64,000 nt of DNA from JANQEU01 sp965601455 (GTDB lineage Bacteria > Bacteroidota > Bacteroidia > Cytophagales > Cyclobacteriaceae). Of this stretch, positions 54,151-62,761 are shown piece after piece. The notes beneath the pieces are model-generated. The model had not been told where the DNA came from. It saw only the letters and a list, made by a program, of their open reading frames with translations, and ran no database searches. The stretch lies in the NCBI GenBank assembly GCA_965601455.1, contig OZ271831.1, positions 1,178,001 to 1,242,000 on the forward strand, written 5' to 3'. How positions within the stretch are numbered: position 1 is the first letter of the stretch; each line of letters begins with the position of its first letter. The position numbers and the translations under genes are program-made.

Positions 54151-56592
54151 CTATTCGTCCTTAAGCGAGTTGACCGGATTAGTACGCGCTGCTCGATAAG
54201 ACTGGTAACTCATGGTTAACCATGAAATTGCCACAGCGCTGAAACCAGCGAAAATGAATATGGCGGGATTATTAATGTTGATGCGGTACACAAAATCATT
54301 TAGCCACTCTCGCATGGCGAAGTATGAGACAGCTGAACCTATAATAAAGGAGATTGCCACTAGCCTTAGGAATTCTTTGCCGAGTAAGAAGATGATTTGT
54401 GAAATTGATGCTCCTAGTACTTTTCTGATACCTATTTCCTTAGTTTTTTGCTCCGCCGTAAACGCGGCCAATCCGTATAGACCTAAGCATGCAATGAACA
54501 AGGCAAGGAAAGCGAATACACTGAAAATGTCACCAATTCTTTGTTCAGCAGTATAGATTCTGTCAAAACGATCATCCATAAAACTATATGCAAAGGGTTG
54601 ACCGGGGCCAAACTCTTCCCAAAGTCCTTCGATTTGATCCACAGTTGCAGAAATGTTCTCCGGGTTGAGTCTGAATGAGATATATCCTCTGGATCGGTCC
54701 AGGCTAAATATCAATCCCGTAATGTTCTCTCTCATGGATGAATAATGAAAATCTTTTACTACACCAATAATCTTTTTTACCACTGCTTCCGGCTGTTCGA
54801 CACTACGTCCGCCGTAGGTACACATATATTCACCTACCGGATCTTCATAGCCTAACTCTCTCGCTGCTGCTTCATTGATGACTACTGCAGATGAATCGGA
54901 AAGAAAATCTCTGGAAAAATCTCGACCACTTACTATCTCCATGTCCAATGTGGAAATGTAATCGTGATCGATTCGATAGTTGTGCATGATAAAGTTGTCT
55001 CCCTTCCCAGGTTGTTGTCCCTTGAACCATAAGTTATTGTTATTGGTAGTACCCACAGGAAGGAATGTGGCAATTGTACCATTAACAACCCCGGATAGGT
55101 TTTTCGCCTCATTCTTAAATGATTCTAACTTATCATCCAACAGCCATGCATCTTCGATCATGATCACCTGCTCCTTGTTGAATCCCAGTTTTTTATTCTG
55201 AATGTAATTGAGCTGGTTGAACACAATTAGGGTACCAACGATCATAATTATTGACACGGTAAACTGGATAACAACCAGAGTGCTTCTTACTCCTCCACTT
55301 TTCATTCCAAGGTTGATTTTACCTTTTAGTACATCAACCGGCTTAAACGCGGAAAGGTAGAACGCAGGATAACTGCCTGCCAGGAATCCGACTATGATCA
55401 ATACTCCGAGCATGATAGAATAGAAAATTGGGGAGAACAGACTAGTCGATGAAATGCTTTTATCTGCCAATTCATTGAACAATAGGAGAAGTATATAACT
55501 CAGAGCGAATGCAATGAGAATAGAGACTAGGGTGATCATGAATGCCTCTGTCAGGAACTGGGTGATCAGATGACCCTTGTAAGCTCCCATAACCTTTCGT
55601 ACACCAACTTCCTTCGCTCGATTGGCAGAACGTGCAGTAGATAAATTCATGAAGTTGATGCATGCCAAAATCAGTATAAATAAGGCGATAGCAGAGAAAA
55701 TGTATACATATTGGATACTGCCATTGGCTTCCAATTCTCCAAGTTTGTCAGAGTGAAGATGAATATCTTTCAACGGGAAAAGCGTGAATCCTGCTACTGC
55801 ACCTTCCTCACCTAATTCATCCATACTTTTACCCATGAATCGCTCAAATTCAGGTCCTAAGTACTTGTCTACTATCAATTCAGGGAATTTGGATTCCAAT
55901 ACAAGAGGATCGGTACCCTGCGTGAGTCTCAGATAGGTATTGAAATTAAAGCTCAGCCAGATTTTTTGTTGAGCTTCTTCTAACCCTTCCATGGAGAATA
56001 GTACATCGTAATGAAAGTGCATATTGGAAGGCATGTCTTCGAATACCAATGTGACTTCGTAAGAGTCGTCATTGTCAATGATCAAAGTTTGTCCAATGGG
56101 ATCCTCATCACCAAAAATCTTATCGGATATTGATTTGCTGATAGCCATGGTATTGGGTCTCTCCAAAGCCGTTGTTTTTTCTCCCGCCAGTACTGGTATT
56201 TCGAAGAATTCGAAGAAATTCTTGTCAGCGAAAATTACCCGTTGCTCTTTGTAATTGGTAATATCATCTTTCCTCTTTAGCAGTCGATCACCAATTCCTC
56301 GCATCCTTACAGCGTCTTCCACTTCCGGGAAATCTTGAAGCATTACTTCCGCCGTAATCGGACTGGCCAGTGCCGTCACAAAATTGTTTCCATTGATCGT
56401 ACCGTTAAAGTCCATCCGGTAGATTTGATTTCGTTTACTGTGAAACTGATCGTAACTCAATTCATCAATCACGAAAAGCGAAATCAACATAAAGCAGGTC
56501 AACCCAATTGATAATCCGAGTATGTTTATCAAGGAGTAAAATCGTTGTTTGACCAGATTTCTTAGGGCAACGTTTAGCAGGTTACGTATCAT
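54151..56592 (-). CDS. MacB/FtsX-type ABC transporter permease
   Basis: An 813-residue permease with two copies of a FtsX-like block. The N-terminal half starts NVALRNLVKQRFYSLINI and has one helix, a periplasmic MacB-PCD domain (about 60-280) and three helices (VYIFSAIALFILILACINFMN, KEVGVRKVMGAYK). The second half repeats this pattern (FALVVIQ-like LVVIQFTVSIIMI, KEIGIRKVLGASISQII). This double design is common in Bacteroidota. No ATPase gene is adjacent, so its partner is elsewhere. Confidence 0.92.
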   Translation of the reverse strand: MIRNLLNVALRNLVKQRFYSLINILGLSIGLTCFMLISLFVIDELSYDQFHSKRNQIYRMDFNGTINGNNFVTALASPITAEVMLQDFPEVEDAVRMRGIGDRLLKRKDDITNYKEQRVIFADKNFFEFFEIPVLAGEKTTALERPNTMAISKSISDKIFGDEDPIGQTLIIDNDDSYEVTLVFEDMPSNMHFHYDVLFSMEGLEEAQQKIWLSFNFNTYLRLTQGTDPLVLESKFPELIVDKYLGPEFERFMGKSMDELGEEGAVAGFTLFPLKDIHLHSDKLGELEANGSIQYVYIFSAIALFILILACINFMNLSTARSANRAKEVGVRKVMGAYKGHLITQFLTEAFMITLVSILIAFALSYILLLLFNELADKSISSTSLFSPIFYSIMLGVLIIVGFLAGSYPAFYLSAFKPVDVLKGKINLGMKSGGVRSTLVVIQFTVSIIMIVGTLIVFNQLNYIQNKKLGFNKEQVIMIEDAWLLDDKLESFKNEAKNLSGVVNGTIATFLPVGTTNNNNLWFKGQQPGKGDNFIMHNYRIDHDYISTLDMEIVSGRDFSRDFLSDSSAVVINEAAARELGYEDPVGEYMCTYGGRSVEQPEAVVKKIIGVVKDFHYSSMRENITGLIFSLDRSRGYISFRLNPENISATVDQIEGLWEEFGPGQPFAYSFMDDRFDRIYTAEQRIGDIFSVFAFLALFIACLGLYGLAAFTAEQKTKEIGIRKVLGASISQIIFLLGKEFLRLVAISFIIGSAVSYFAMREWLNDFVYRININNPAIFIFAGFSAVAISWLTMSYQSYRAARTNPVNSLKDE

Positions 56593-56718
56593 TTTATTTT
56601 GGTTTTGAGTCTTTGGTTTGATGCATAAGAGGTTAAAAAGGTTGCAGTTTGCCTCTGAGCATATATGTATTATATGGTATTATGTATTACAAGGTTGCGT
56701 TTTTCACCGACTATTTTA

Positions 56719-57273
56719 TTACCACAGTCTGTTACAAGCCTTTATAACCGATGATTTGATCCCGGGAGAAAGTGTGTCGAGGTAGGGCTCCTCGGTTAGC
56801 ACCTTCAATTCATTAATGAGTTCGGGATATTTTTTGGCAATCGCAGCCATAATCCTAAAAGCTGTATGTCGGACGGAGGGACTTTTTCCAACTTTCTCCC
56901 ATATTCTCTCACATTTTTCATAAAATTTTCCTTCTTGATCTTCGTCCAGATCCTGGTCCATCAGTACGCGAATTAGTTCTCTCTGTTGACCATCGATATT
57001 ATTGTCTAAGGCTTCAATTATCGTATCTATATGTGCTTTTAATCGGGGATCATTCTTTTTAGTCGTGTGGTGCAGCACCCAGGCAGCCCGCCAGCCCTGT
57101 GGATCATGTGAGGATGTAGCCAGACGAATGAGTTCCAGGTATAATTCCTCGTTTTCATCAACTTTTTCATAGAGTTGAAAACGATCAAATCGCTGAGAGA
57201 GGGTTTCGAATAGTTGATTAGGGGTCAATGGGTCTATATACTTCTGGAAACAACAGGATCCAAAGGTTACCAT
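56719..57273 (-). CDS. HEAT-repeat-like hypothetical protein
   Basis: A 184-residue mostly helical protein. Helical pairs (WRAAWVLHHTTKKNDPRLKAH, DGQQRELIRVLMDQDL, SVRHTAFRIMAAIAKKYPEL) resemble HEAT-type repeats, so a scaffold or binding role is likely. The first residues include two Cys (SCCFQK); the start is uncertain. A stretch of AT-rich DNA with no other gene separates it from the plus-strand DUF6973 locus. Confidence 0.7.
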   Translation of the reverse strand: MVTFGSCCFQKYIDPLTPNQLFETLSQRFDRFQLYEKVDENEELYLELIRLATSSHDPQGWRAAWVLHHTTKKNDPRLKAHIDTIIEALDNNIDGQQRELIRVLMDQDLDEDQEGKFYEKCERIWEKVGKSPSVRHTAFRIMAAIAKKYPELINELKVLTEEPYLDTLSPGIKSSVIKACNRLW

Positions 57274-57456
57274 TCTTTTTCGTAATTATCATCGATGAAT
57301 AAACGATTTTGTTGGCGGTCGTTTCTTCGTGTCTCTCGGATTAGCCTAACAACATTCCATAATTATTGATTTTCTGCTTACTCAAATTCAAAATATTATT
57401 ATAGCATATAATGTATTAATATTGTAAATACGTTGTATAAAAAATAAAATATATCA

Positions 57457-58466
57457 ATGAAAATTTATCGTTTGCTACACTACCTTATAGTATATTTTTA
57501 CTTGTACTATATTCATCATGCCAAGTCGATTCAATCTCACCCGAAGAGGATACCATTAAATTCCAAGAATTATCTGTTATTCATGATACCGGACTTCCAG
57601 TTGAAGCATTAGAATATGATGTGTATGATCTTCAAGAGATTTTAGTTGGTAATTTGGATTCTGATATGTCAGGCAGAATAGTCTCAGACAAAGTCTTAGA
57701 GTCATTTTCGTATCCTTCATTGGATGAATTAGCCTTTTTAGTATCCACGATTGAAAAAAAGTATCCGGACATAAATAATCCTGACCATGCAGAGCGGATT
57801 AGGCAACAGTTTCCAAAGTTGACCGACGAGGAAATCGATAATAATATGGATAAGATCCAGGGTTATTACCTGAAACATATCCAATATGAAGTAATTGATA
57901 CTCTTTCGCGAACGATGAAGAACAAAAAGATAAATTCATCCGGAAGGGTCGCCTATGTGTATGATATGTGTCCAAATGAATTTTGGTTTATGGCTGCTCA
58001 TTTGACTTCAGCTCAATTGGCTGCGGATGCATTTCATAATGCTCTTTCATTTACGGTGGAGAAGTATGGAACGCATTCCGACGACCACAAAAAAAGTAAC
58101 GCATTCAAACATGCCATTTGGAATGCCTTGTTGGCGAAATATCATGGAAAAAAGAAGAAGAATGTGAATAAAGGTCGGGATTTTGCAAAAGGCTTGACAG
58201 ACGCACATGAGGATTGTAATATTGATAACGGGGCTCCAGGTTGGGCGACCGCTATGGATCTGCATAATAATCATGTCGGTCGTTTAGTTTATAAATGGAA
58301 TTCCAGTGTTTCCGGAAGTTGGCCAAATAAGAAGTTTAACACACTCTATGACTGGGAATTCAAAGAAGATCTCTATGCCAGATCCGGGAATGCGATCAAA
58401 GTCAATGAGAGCATCCCGGCTATCAACGCAATTAATGACCAGTTTTTGGTTTACACTCAAGATTGA
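57457..58466 (+). CDS. DUF6973 lipoprotein, frameshifted near its start
   Basis: A DUF6973-type protein. The conserved frame is open from 57441, but it lacks an ATG before 57621. An ATG at 57457 begins MKIYRLLHYLIVYF in a neighbouring frame; adding one T to the T5 run at 57495-57499 would join it to LLVLYSSCQVDS, a proper lipoprotein signal with a YSSC lipobox. The body has the family motifs NAFKHAIWNALLA, TDAHE and MDLHNNHVGR with possible metal- or catalytic His residues. If the frameshift is real, only the domain from 57621 could be made. DUF6973 has no known activity. Three lipoprotein gene copies follow it. Confidence 0.75.
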
Positions 58467-58470
58467 AACG

Positions 58471-58842
58471 ATGAAAAAAAACACTATAAAGAACATATTT
58501 TGGCTTTTACCCCTGTTGGTAACCTTCTTGACTGGCTGTTTTGAGAATATTTCACCAGATGAAAAGAAGCTTACGGTGGTTAATCATACTAAACAGTCTC
58601 AGCTATTGGAAATTTGGGACACTAACGGTAAAATGGATACCTTTTATCTTGAAGTTAAACCGCTTGATACCTTTAAAAGGCGGTGGAGACCGAAAGTGGG
58701 GAAATTAGAGGGAAATATTATATTCAGGGTGGGTGAACAGACTCAGAGTTCCTGCTACTTCACTAATGGCACTGTATTAGGATCTATTGTCGACGTTCAG
58801 ATTTATGCAGACAGCCTCATTGCCGGTTGTTTTGTCGAGTAG
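58471..58842 (+). CDS. Small lipoprotein, array copy 1
   Basis: A 123-residue lipoprotein (lipobox LTGC at about 20-23) that I do not recognise. The mature part is small and beta-rich, with a KRRWRPKVGKL centre and a Cys near each end (SSCYF, AGCFVE). Start chosen at 58471 because the longer frame upstream reads the DUF6973 tail in another frame. It lies 4 bases after the DUF6973 stop. By analogy with effector arrays it could be an immunity lipoprotein; this is untested. Confidence 0.82.
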   Translation: MKKNTIKNIFWLLPLLVTFLTGCFENISPDEKKLTVVNHTKQSQLLEIWDTNGKMDTFYLEVKPLDTFKRRWRPKVGKLEGNIIFRVGEQTQSSCYFTNGTVLGSIVDVQIYADSLIAGCFVE

Positions 58843-58865
58843 AAGGAAAATATTGACAATTGGAA

Positions 58866-59095
58866 CCTGGTTGGGCGACCGCTATGGATTTGCATAATAA
58901 TCATTCGGTCGTTTAGTTTATAAATGGAATTCCAGTGTTTCCGGAAGTTGGCCAAATAAGAAGTTTAACACACTCTACGACTGGGAATTCAAAGAGGATC
59001 TCTACGCCAGATCCGGGAACGCGATCAAAGTCAATGAGAGTATCCCGGCCATCAACGCAATTAATGACCAGTTTATGGTTTACACTCAAGATTGA
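58866..59095 (+). pseudogene. DUF6973 C-terminal fragment, copy 2
   Basis: About 230 bases nearly identical to the 3' end of the DUF6973 gene, starting in the GWATAMDLHNNH region. There is no start codon in frame, and one base is missing (cattcgg against catgtcgg in the intact gene). It cannot make a DUF6973 domain. It was carried along with the repeated unit. Confidence 0.85.
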
Positions 59096-59099
59096 AACG

Positions 59100-59471
59100 A
59101 TGAAAAAGAACACTTTTAAGATTATATTTTGGCTTTTACCCGTGTTGATAACTTCCTTGACTTGCTGTTTAGAGAATATTAGCCCAGATGAAAAAAAGCT
59201 AGTTGTGGTTAATCACACTAACCAGTCTCAACTGTTAGAAATTTGGGGCACTTCCGGTAAAATGGATACCTTTTATCTTGAAATCAATCCGCTTGATACG
59301 TTTAAAAGGCGGTGGAGACCGAAAGTAGGCAAACTCGATGGAAATATGATATTCAGGGTGGGTGAACAGATTCAGAGTTCCTGCTATTTCTCCAATGGCA
59401 CTGTGGGTGGATCCATAGTCGAAGTTCAGATTTATGCAGACAGCCTCATTGCCGGTTGTTTAGTCGATTAG
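59100..59471 (+). CDS. Small lipoprotein, array copy 2 (divergent)
   Basis: A 123-residue lipoprotein like copies 1 and 3 but the most divergent of the three; differences cluster in the signal peptide (SLTCC lipobox), near residue 35-55 and at scattered later positions. The KRRWRPKVGKL and IYADSLIAGC motifs are kept. The reading frame is intact, while the DUF6973 tail in front of it is broken, so selection appears to act on the lipoprotein. Confidence 0.82.
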   Translation: MKKNTFKIIFWLLPVLITSLTCCLENISPDEKKLVVVNHTNQSQLLEIWGTSGKMDTFYLEINPLDTFKRRWRPKVGKLDGNMIFRVGEQIQSSCYFSNGTVGGSIVEVQIYADSLIAGCLVD

Positions 59472-59494
59472 TAAGAAAATATTGACAATTGGAA

Positions 59495-59724
59495 CCTGGT
59501 TGGGCGACCGCTATGGATTTGCATAATAATCATTCTGTCGTTTAGTTTATAAATGGAATTCCAGTGTTTCCGGAAGTTGGCCAAATAAGAAGTTTAACAC
59601 ACTCTACGACTGGGAATTCAAAGAAGATCTCCATGCCAGATCCGGGAACGCGATCAAAGTCAATGAGAGTATCCCGGCTATCAACGCAATTAATGACCAG
59701 TTTTTGGTTTACACTCAAGATTGA
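59495..59724 (+). pseudogene. DUF6973 C-terminal fragment, copy 3
   Basis: About 230 bases that match the DUF6973 3' end, with the same missing base as copy 2 and a further change (attctgtcg). No start codon, so non-coding relic. Copies 2 and 3 share the deletion, so they derive from one another. Confidence 0.85.
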
Positions 59725-59728
59725 AACG

Positions 59729-60100
59729 ATGAAAAAAAACACTATAAAGAACATATTTTGGCTTTTACCCCTGTTGGTAACCTTCTTGACTGGCTGTTTT
59801 GAGAATATTTCACCAGATGAAAAGAAGCTTACGGTGGTTAATCATACTAAACAGTCTCAGCTATTGGAAATTTGGGGCACAACCGGTAAAATGGATACCT
59901 TTTATCTTGAAGTCAAACCACTTGATACCTATAAAAGGCGGTGGAGGCCAAAAGTGGGCAAATTGAGTGGAAATATGATATTCAGGGTGGGTGAACAGAT
60001 TCAGAGTTCCTGCTACTTCACTAATGGCACTGTATTAGGATCTATTGTCGACGTTCAGATTTATGCAGACAGCCTCATTGCCGGTTGTTTTGTCGATTAG
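59729..60100 (+). CDS. Small lipoprotein, array copy 3
   Basis: A 123-residue lipoprotein, nearly identical to copy 1 over its first 50 residues and close to it elsewhere (a few changes such as Asp to Gly near residue 50 and Phe to Tyr before KRRW). It has the LTGC lipobox. Only its last few residues share copy 2's Asp ending. This similarity to copy 1, despite a copy-2-like fragment in front, suggests gene conversion. Confidence 0.82.
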   Translation: MKKNTIKNIFWLLPLLVTFLTGCFENISPDEKKLTVVNHTKQSQLLEIWGTTGKMDTFYLEVKPLDTYKRRWRPKVGKLSGNMIFRVGEQIQSSCYFTNGTVLGSIVDVQIYADSLIAGCFVD

Positions 60101-60156
60101 TAAGAAAGCCAGGCCTGACTTTTAATTGTCTATCCTTTCTTGTGCACTTTGATTGA

Positions 60157-60611
60157 TCAGGAAATTCTGCCATCATGGAAAGCAGCGCGTTTCCATTCAC
60201 CGTCAAAGATCCACAGATGAGTCACCTGAAAACGACGAATTTCATTCTGCCCTTCAGAAACGGATTCAACCTCGATTTTTGCAGTCACAATTGCCGATTG
60301 CCCATACGTGATGATGTTGACATCGGTCATATTATATGCCTTAATGACGAGGCTGCCATCATCCAGTTTCTAGCGTGACCAGTCACGTACCCGATCCATT
60401 CTTCCTTAGTATACGGTCCTGACCTTCCGTTGGTGTGGAGGTAATCGGTGGTGATCATCTGTTTCAAAATTGCAGTATCCGCTTCCACAAAGGCTTTATT
60501 AAAAACCTGGAGCCTACCCATCAGGTCATTGGATGAATCCTGTGCATTTAAGCTGGTAAAACAACAATAAATGATTAGCTGCACTATGAACTTTATTTTG
60601 GCCGTTGTCAT
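60157..60611 (-). pseudogene. SnoaL/DUF4440-like secreted protein, frameshifted
   Basis: Signal peptide (ending LNAQ) then a DUF4440/SnoaL-like fold (LQVFNKAFVEADTAILKQM, DYLHTNGRSGPYTKEEWIG). The frame stops early at 60327, but after a shift near 60366 the expected second half reads KLDDGSLVIKAYNM through TAKIEVESVSEG to FQVTHLWIFDGEWKRA. One more A in the AAA run of the coding strand (TTT at about 60366-60369 on the plus strand) would restore a 151-residue protein. It is either a young pseudogene or a base-call error. Confidence 0.75.
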
Positions 60612-60744
60612 GAGAAAGGAAGTTGAAGTGAACTACTAAACGGATGGAAGAAGATTTCGGAATCTTTTTTTCATTAAACGGTTTACCATTCGTCGCTATG
60701 ACGTATTAACAGCTACCGTTTAAAACCAAAAAACGAATACTCGC

Positions 60745-60909
60745 ATGCTATCACTGAAGTTAATCGCAATTGGGATTGGAGTTGGAAGTTCTATCGGACT
60801 GATGACTAATGAAATGGTACTCTGGGTGGGAATAGGAGTATCCGTTGGACTTGCACTCGATATTTCAAGGGTCTTTAAAACAAAATCCGCTACCCCTCAG
60901 AAGAAGTAA
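60745..60909 (+). CDS. Small glycine-rich membrane peptide
   Basis: A 54-residue frame (MLSLKLIAIG to PQKK) with two hydrophobic, Gly-rich segments (GVGSSIGLM, WVGIGVSVGLAL) and a Lys-rich end. It has an ATG start and sits alone between two minus-strand genes. This pattern is common in Bacteroidota small membrane proteins of unknown role. Moderate confidence because of its size. Confidence 0.55.
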   Translation: MLSLKLIAIGIGVGSSIGLMTNEMVLWVGIGVSVGLALDISRVFKTKSATPQKK

Positions 60910-60938
60910 CGGATTCTATTCCAGATTCAAAATTAAAT

Positions 60939-61730
60939 CTATTCCAGGGTTACGTCTCGTTCGACTACATTGAATGGTCCGGGAATCGGATTTCCTTCAC
61001 TATCTATTAATTCCAGTTTTACTGTTGCTGTACCTTTAGGTAAACCTTCAACATAGTATGGAGCCCATACATCAATCATGAATTCTTCCCCGTTAACAGT
61101 GGCTCTGACCTTATTTCCATCGGGAGAAATTGATGTATTGATCAAATAGAAATCTATCATAAGTTTTTCAGTGTCGCTTCCTGAATACGTTCCTTTTGGT
61201 CGACTGTAGAACATATGTTCGCCCTCCTTGTCAAATTGGGGCTCTTCACCTTCTGCAGGTAATACTTCAAGAAAAAAAGCATCAGGATTCTTCACACTCT
61301 CATGATAGGACCTCGAAAGGAAAGCAAGAACAACATTCTCTTGCTTTTCTAATCCTTTGGTGAATTCCGCTTCATAGTGAGCGGAATAAGGTCCATTGTT
61401 CACAATAAGATGAATATGCTGTCCCTTTCCGGAATTCGCGATTCCTCTTTCAGCAGCATCCGGAGTTTGGATACCCAGCTCATAGTTTTCAATAGCAAAA
61501 ACCATATTAACAGATAAGGATGAATCTTCGTCAAATACATCCATGGCTTCTGCCAGTAATTTGGCATCACCAAATTCCGGAGATGGGGGAGCTTTTGTTA
61601 AGGTGAGTTTTACAGACTCAGATTCTGAATCTGTTGATGATGTCTCACCCGTACTAGTGGAGGAAGTACAGGACCCGAGGAGAAAAATCACCGAGATCAC
61701 TATTGATAGTCTGGTTAAATGATACTTCAT
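60939..61730 (-). CDS. Hypothetical lipoprotein
   Basis: A 263-residue lipoprotein with the lipobox LLGSC at about 17-21, followed by a Ser/Thr/Glu-rich linker. The mature part is beta-rich with HIHLIVNNGPYSAHYEAEF, SRPKGTYSGSDTEKL and a VKLELIDSEGNPI ending. It resembles Cytophagales lipoproteins of unknown function, by general look only. The HIHLI region could hold a metal site. The strong terminator of the aconitase gene lies just upstream of its start. Confidence 0.8.
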   Translation of the reverse strand: MKYHLTRLSIVISVIFLLGSCTSSTSTGETSSTDSESESVKLTLTKAPPSPEFGDAKLLAEAMDVFDEDSSLSVNMVFAIENYELGIQTPDAAERGIANSGKGQHIHLIVNNGPYSAHYEAEFTKGLEKQENVVLAFLSRSYHESVKNPDAFFLEVLPAEGEEPQFDKEGEHMFYSRPKGTYSGSDTEKLMIDFYLINTSISPDGNKVRATVNGEEFMIDVWAPYYVEGLPKGTATVKLELIDSEGNPIPGPFNVVERDVTLE

Positions 61731-61762
61731 AGTCGTTTTGCTTTTTGCCGGTAAATTTAAAA

Positions 61763-61792
61763 AAAATACTCCCGTCGAAACGGGAGTATTTT
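61763..61792 (-). terminator. Intrinsic terminator of the aconitase gene
   Basis: A 13-base perfect stem (aaaatactcccgt / acgggagtatttt) closed by a four-base loop that reads TTCG on the minus strand, one of the most stable RNA tetraloops, with a T-run behind it. It lies 41 bases past the aconitase stop. Confidence 0.92.
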
Positions 61793-61832
61793 AACTCAGT
61801 AATCATTTTTATATGGGTGGATAATTTCCGTG

Positions 61833-62744
61833 TTATCCTTTAAGAAATTGACGAAGAACGTAATTCAAAATGCCTCCGTGCTTGTAGTAGGCTACGTCAA
61901 CTCCTGAATCCAATCTCAGTTTAGCTTGAAATTTAATGCTTTCGCCGTCCGGTTTGGTGGCAGTTACATCAACGATTTTCCCGGGGGTTAGGTCTTTTGA
62001 AAGTCCGTCAATGTCATATGTTTCTCCACCGGAAAGACCTAGTGTTTCCTGATTTTCCCCTTCCATGAACACCATAGGAAGGACACCCATGCCCACCAGG
62101 TTGGAACGGTGAATTCGTTCAAAACTCTCTGTGATTACGGCTTTAACTCCAAGCAGGTTTGTCCCTTTAGCGGCCCAATCTCGTGACGAACCCGATCCGT
62201 ATTCTTTACCTCCAATAACCACCAATGGTGTATCAGAATCAGCGTACTTCATCGAGGCATCATAGATGGTCATTTCCTCTCCGGATGGGTGATAGGTGGT
62301 CCATCCTCCTTCTCTGGACGCTAGTTTGTTCTTTATCCGAACGTTAGCAAAGGTTCCGCGCATCATCACCTCGTGGTTCCCTCTTCGACTTCCATAAGAG
62401 TTGAAGTCCCGCTGAACAACTCCATTATCAACCAGGTACTTTCCAGCAGGATGTTCAGGTAAGAACTTTCCAGCAGGCGATATATGATCTGTAGTGACCA
62501 TGTCGCCCAATTGTAGTAAGACCTTAGCACCTTTAATATCTTGTGGTTCTGGTACCTCCTCCGATATATCTTTGAAGAAAGGAGCTTCCTGGATGTATGT
62601 TGAGGAGTCATCCCAATCGTAAATGTTTCCAGTAGGCGCATTCAATTCTTGCCAGGTATTATCGCCGTCAAACGCGGTCGCATAGTTTTTAGCATAGTCA
62701 TCCGGAGTGAGAACTTTGTCCATCATCTCATTTATTTCTGCCAA
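61833..62744 (-). CDS. acnA: Aconitate hydratase, C-terminal part (frameshift-separated)
   Basis: The swivel domain of aconitase A, 303 residues. Typical motifs are GDMVTTDHISPAG, FNSYGSRRGNHEVMMRGTF, GGKEYGSGSSRDWAAKG and HRSNLVGMGVLP. The reading frame starts mid-protein: without a break it would continue from the upstream part, since KDIWPSLAEINE can be read around 62730-62755. The two parts need one extra base near 62750 to join. It is not an independent gene. Confidence 0.9.
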   Translation of the reverse strand: MAEINEMMDKVLTPDDYAKNYATAFDGDNTWQELNAPTGNIYDWDDSSTYIQEAPFFKDISEEVPEPQDIKGAKVLLQLGDMVTTDHISPAGKFLPEHPAGKYLVDNGVVQRDFNSYGSRRGNHEVMMRGTFANVRIKNKLASREGGWTTYHPSGEEMTIYDASMKYADSDTPLVVIGGKEYGSGSSRDWAAKGTNLLGVKAVITESFERIHRSNLVGMGVLPMVFMEGENQETLGLSGGETYDIDGLSKDLTPGKIVDVTATKPDGESIKFQAKLRLDSGVDVAYYKHGGILNYVLRQFLKG

Positions 62745-62761
62745 TGAAGGCCAAATGTCTT

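Larger units (their letters stand above)
58218..60107 (+). repeat. Three tandem 629-base units (DUF6973 3' end plus lipoprotein gene)
   Basis: Units at about 58218-58848, 58849-59477 and 59478-60107. The first-to-second and second-to-third lipoprotein starts are both exactly 629 bases apart. Each unit contains the last 230 bases of the DUF6973 gene and one lipoprotein gene. Only the first tail is part of an intact reading frame. The repeat ends abruptly at about 60107, where the sequence becomes unique. Confidence 0.93.

Noticed and set aside
58306..58470. Longer plus-strand versions of the three lipoprotein frames (58306, 58935, 59564 starts)
   Set aside because: The added 55 residues are the DUF6973 tail read in another frame; the signal peptide begins at the later ATG (58471, 59100, 59729).
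58913..59113. Minus-strand frames inside the array units
   Set aside because: They are antisense shadows of the repeated tail and repeat with the same period; composition is not protein-like.
60175..60378. Plus-strand frame of 67 residues
   Set aside because: It is antisense to the second half of the frameshifted SnoaL-like gene, which explains its coding-like pattern.
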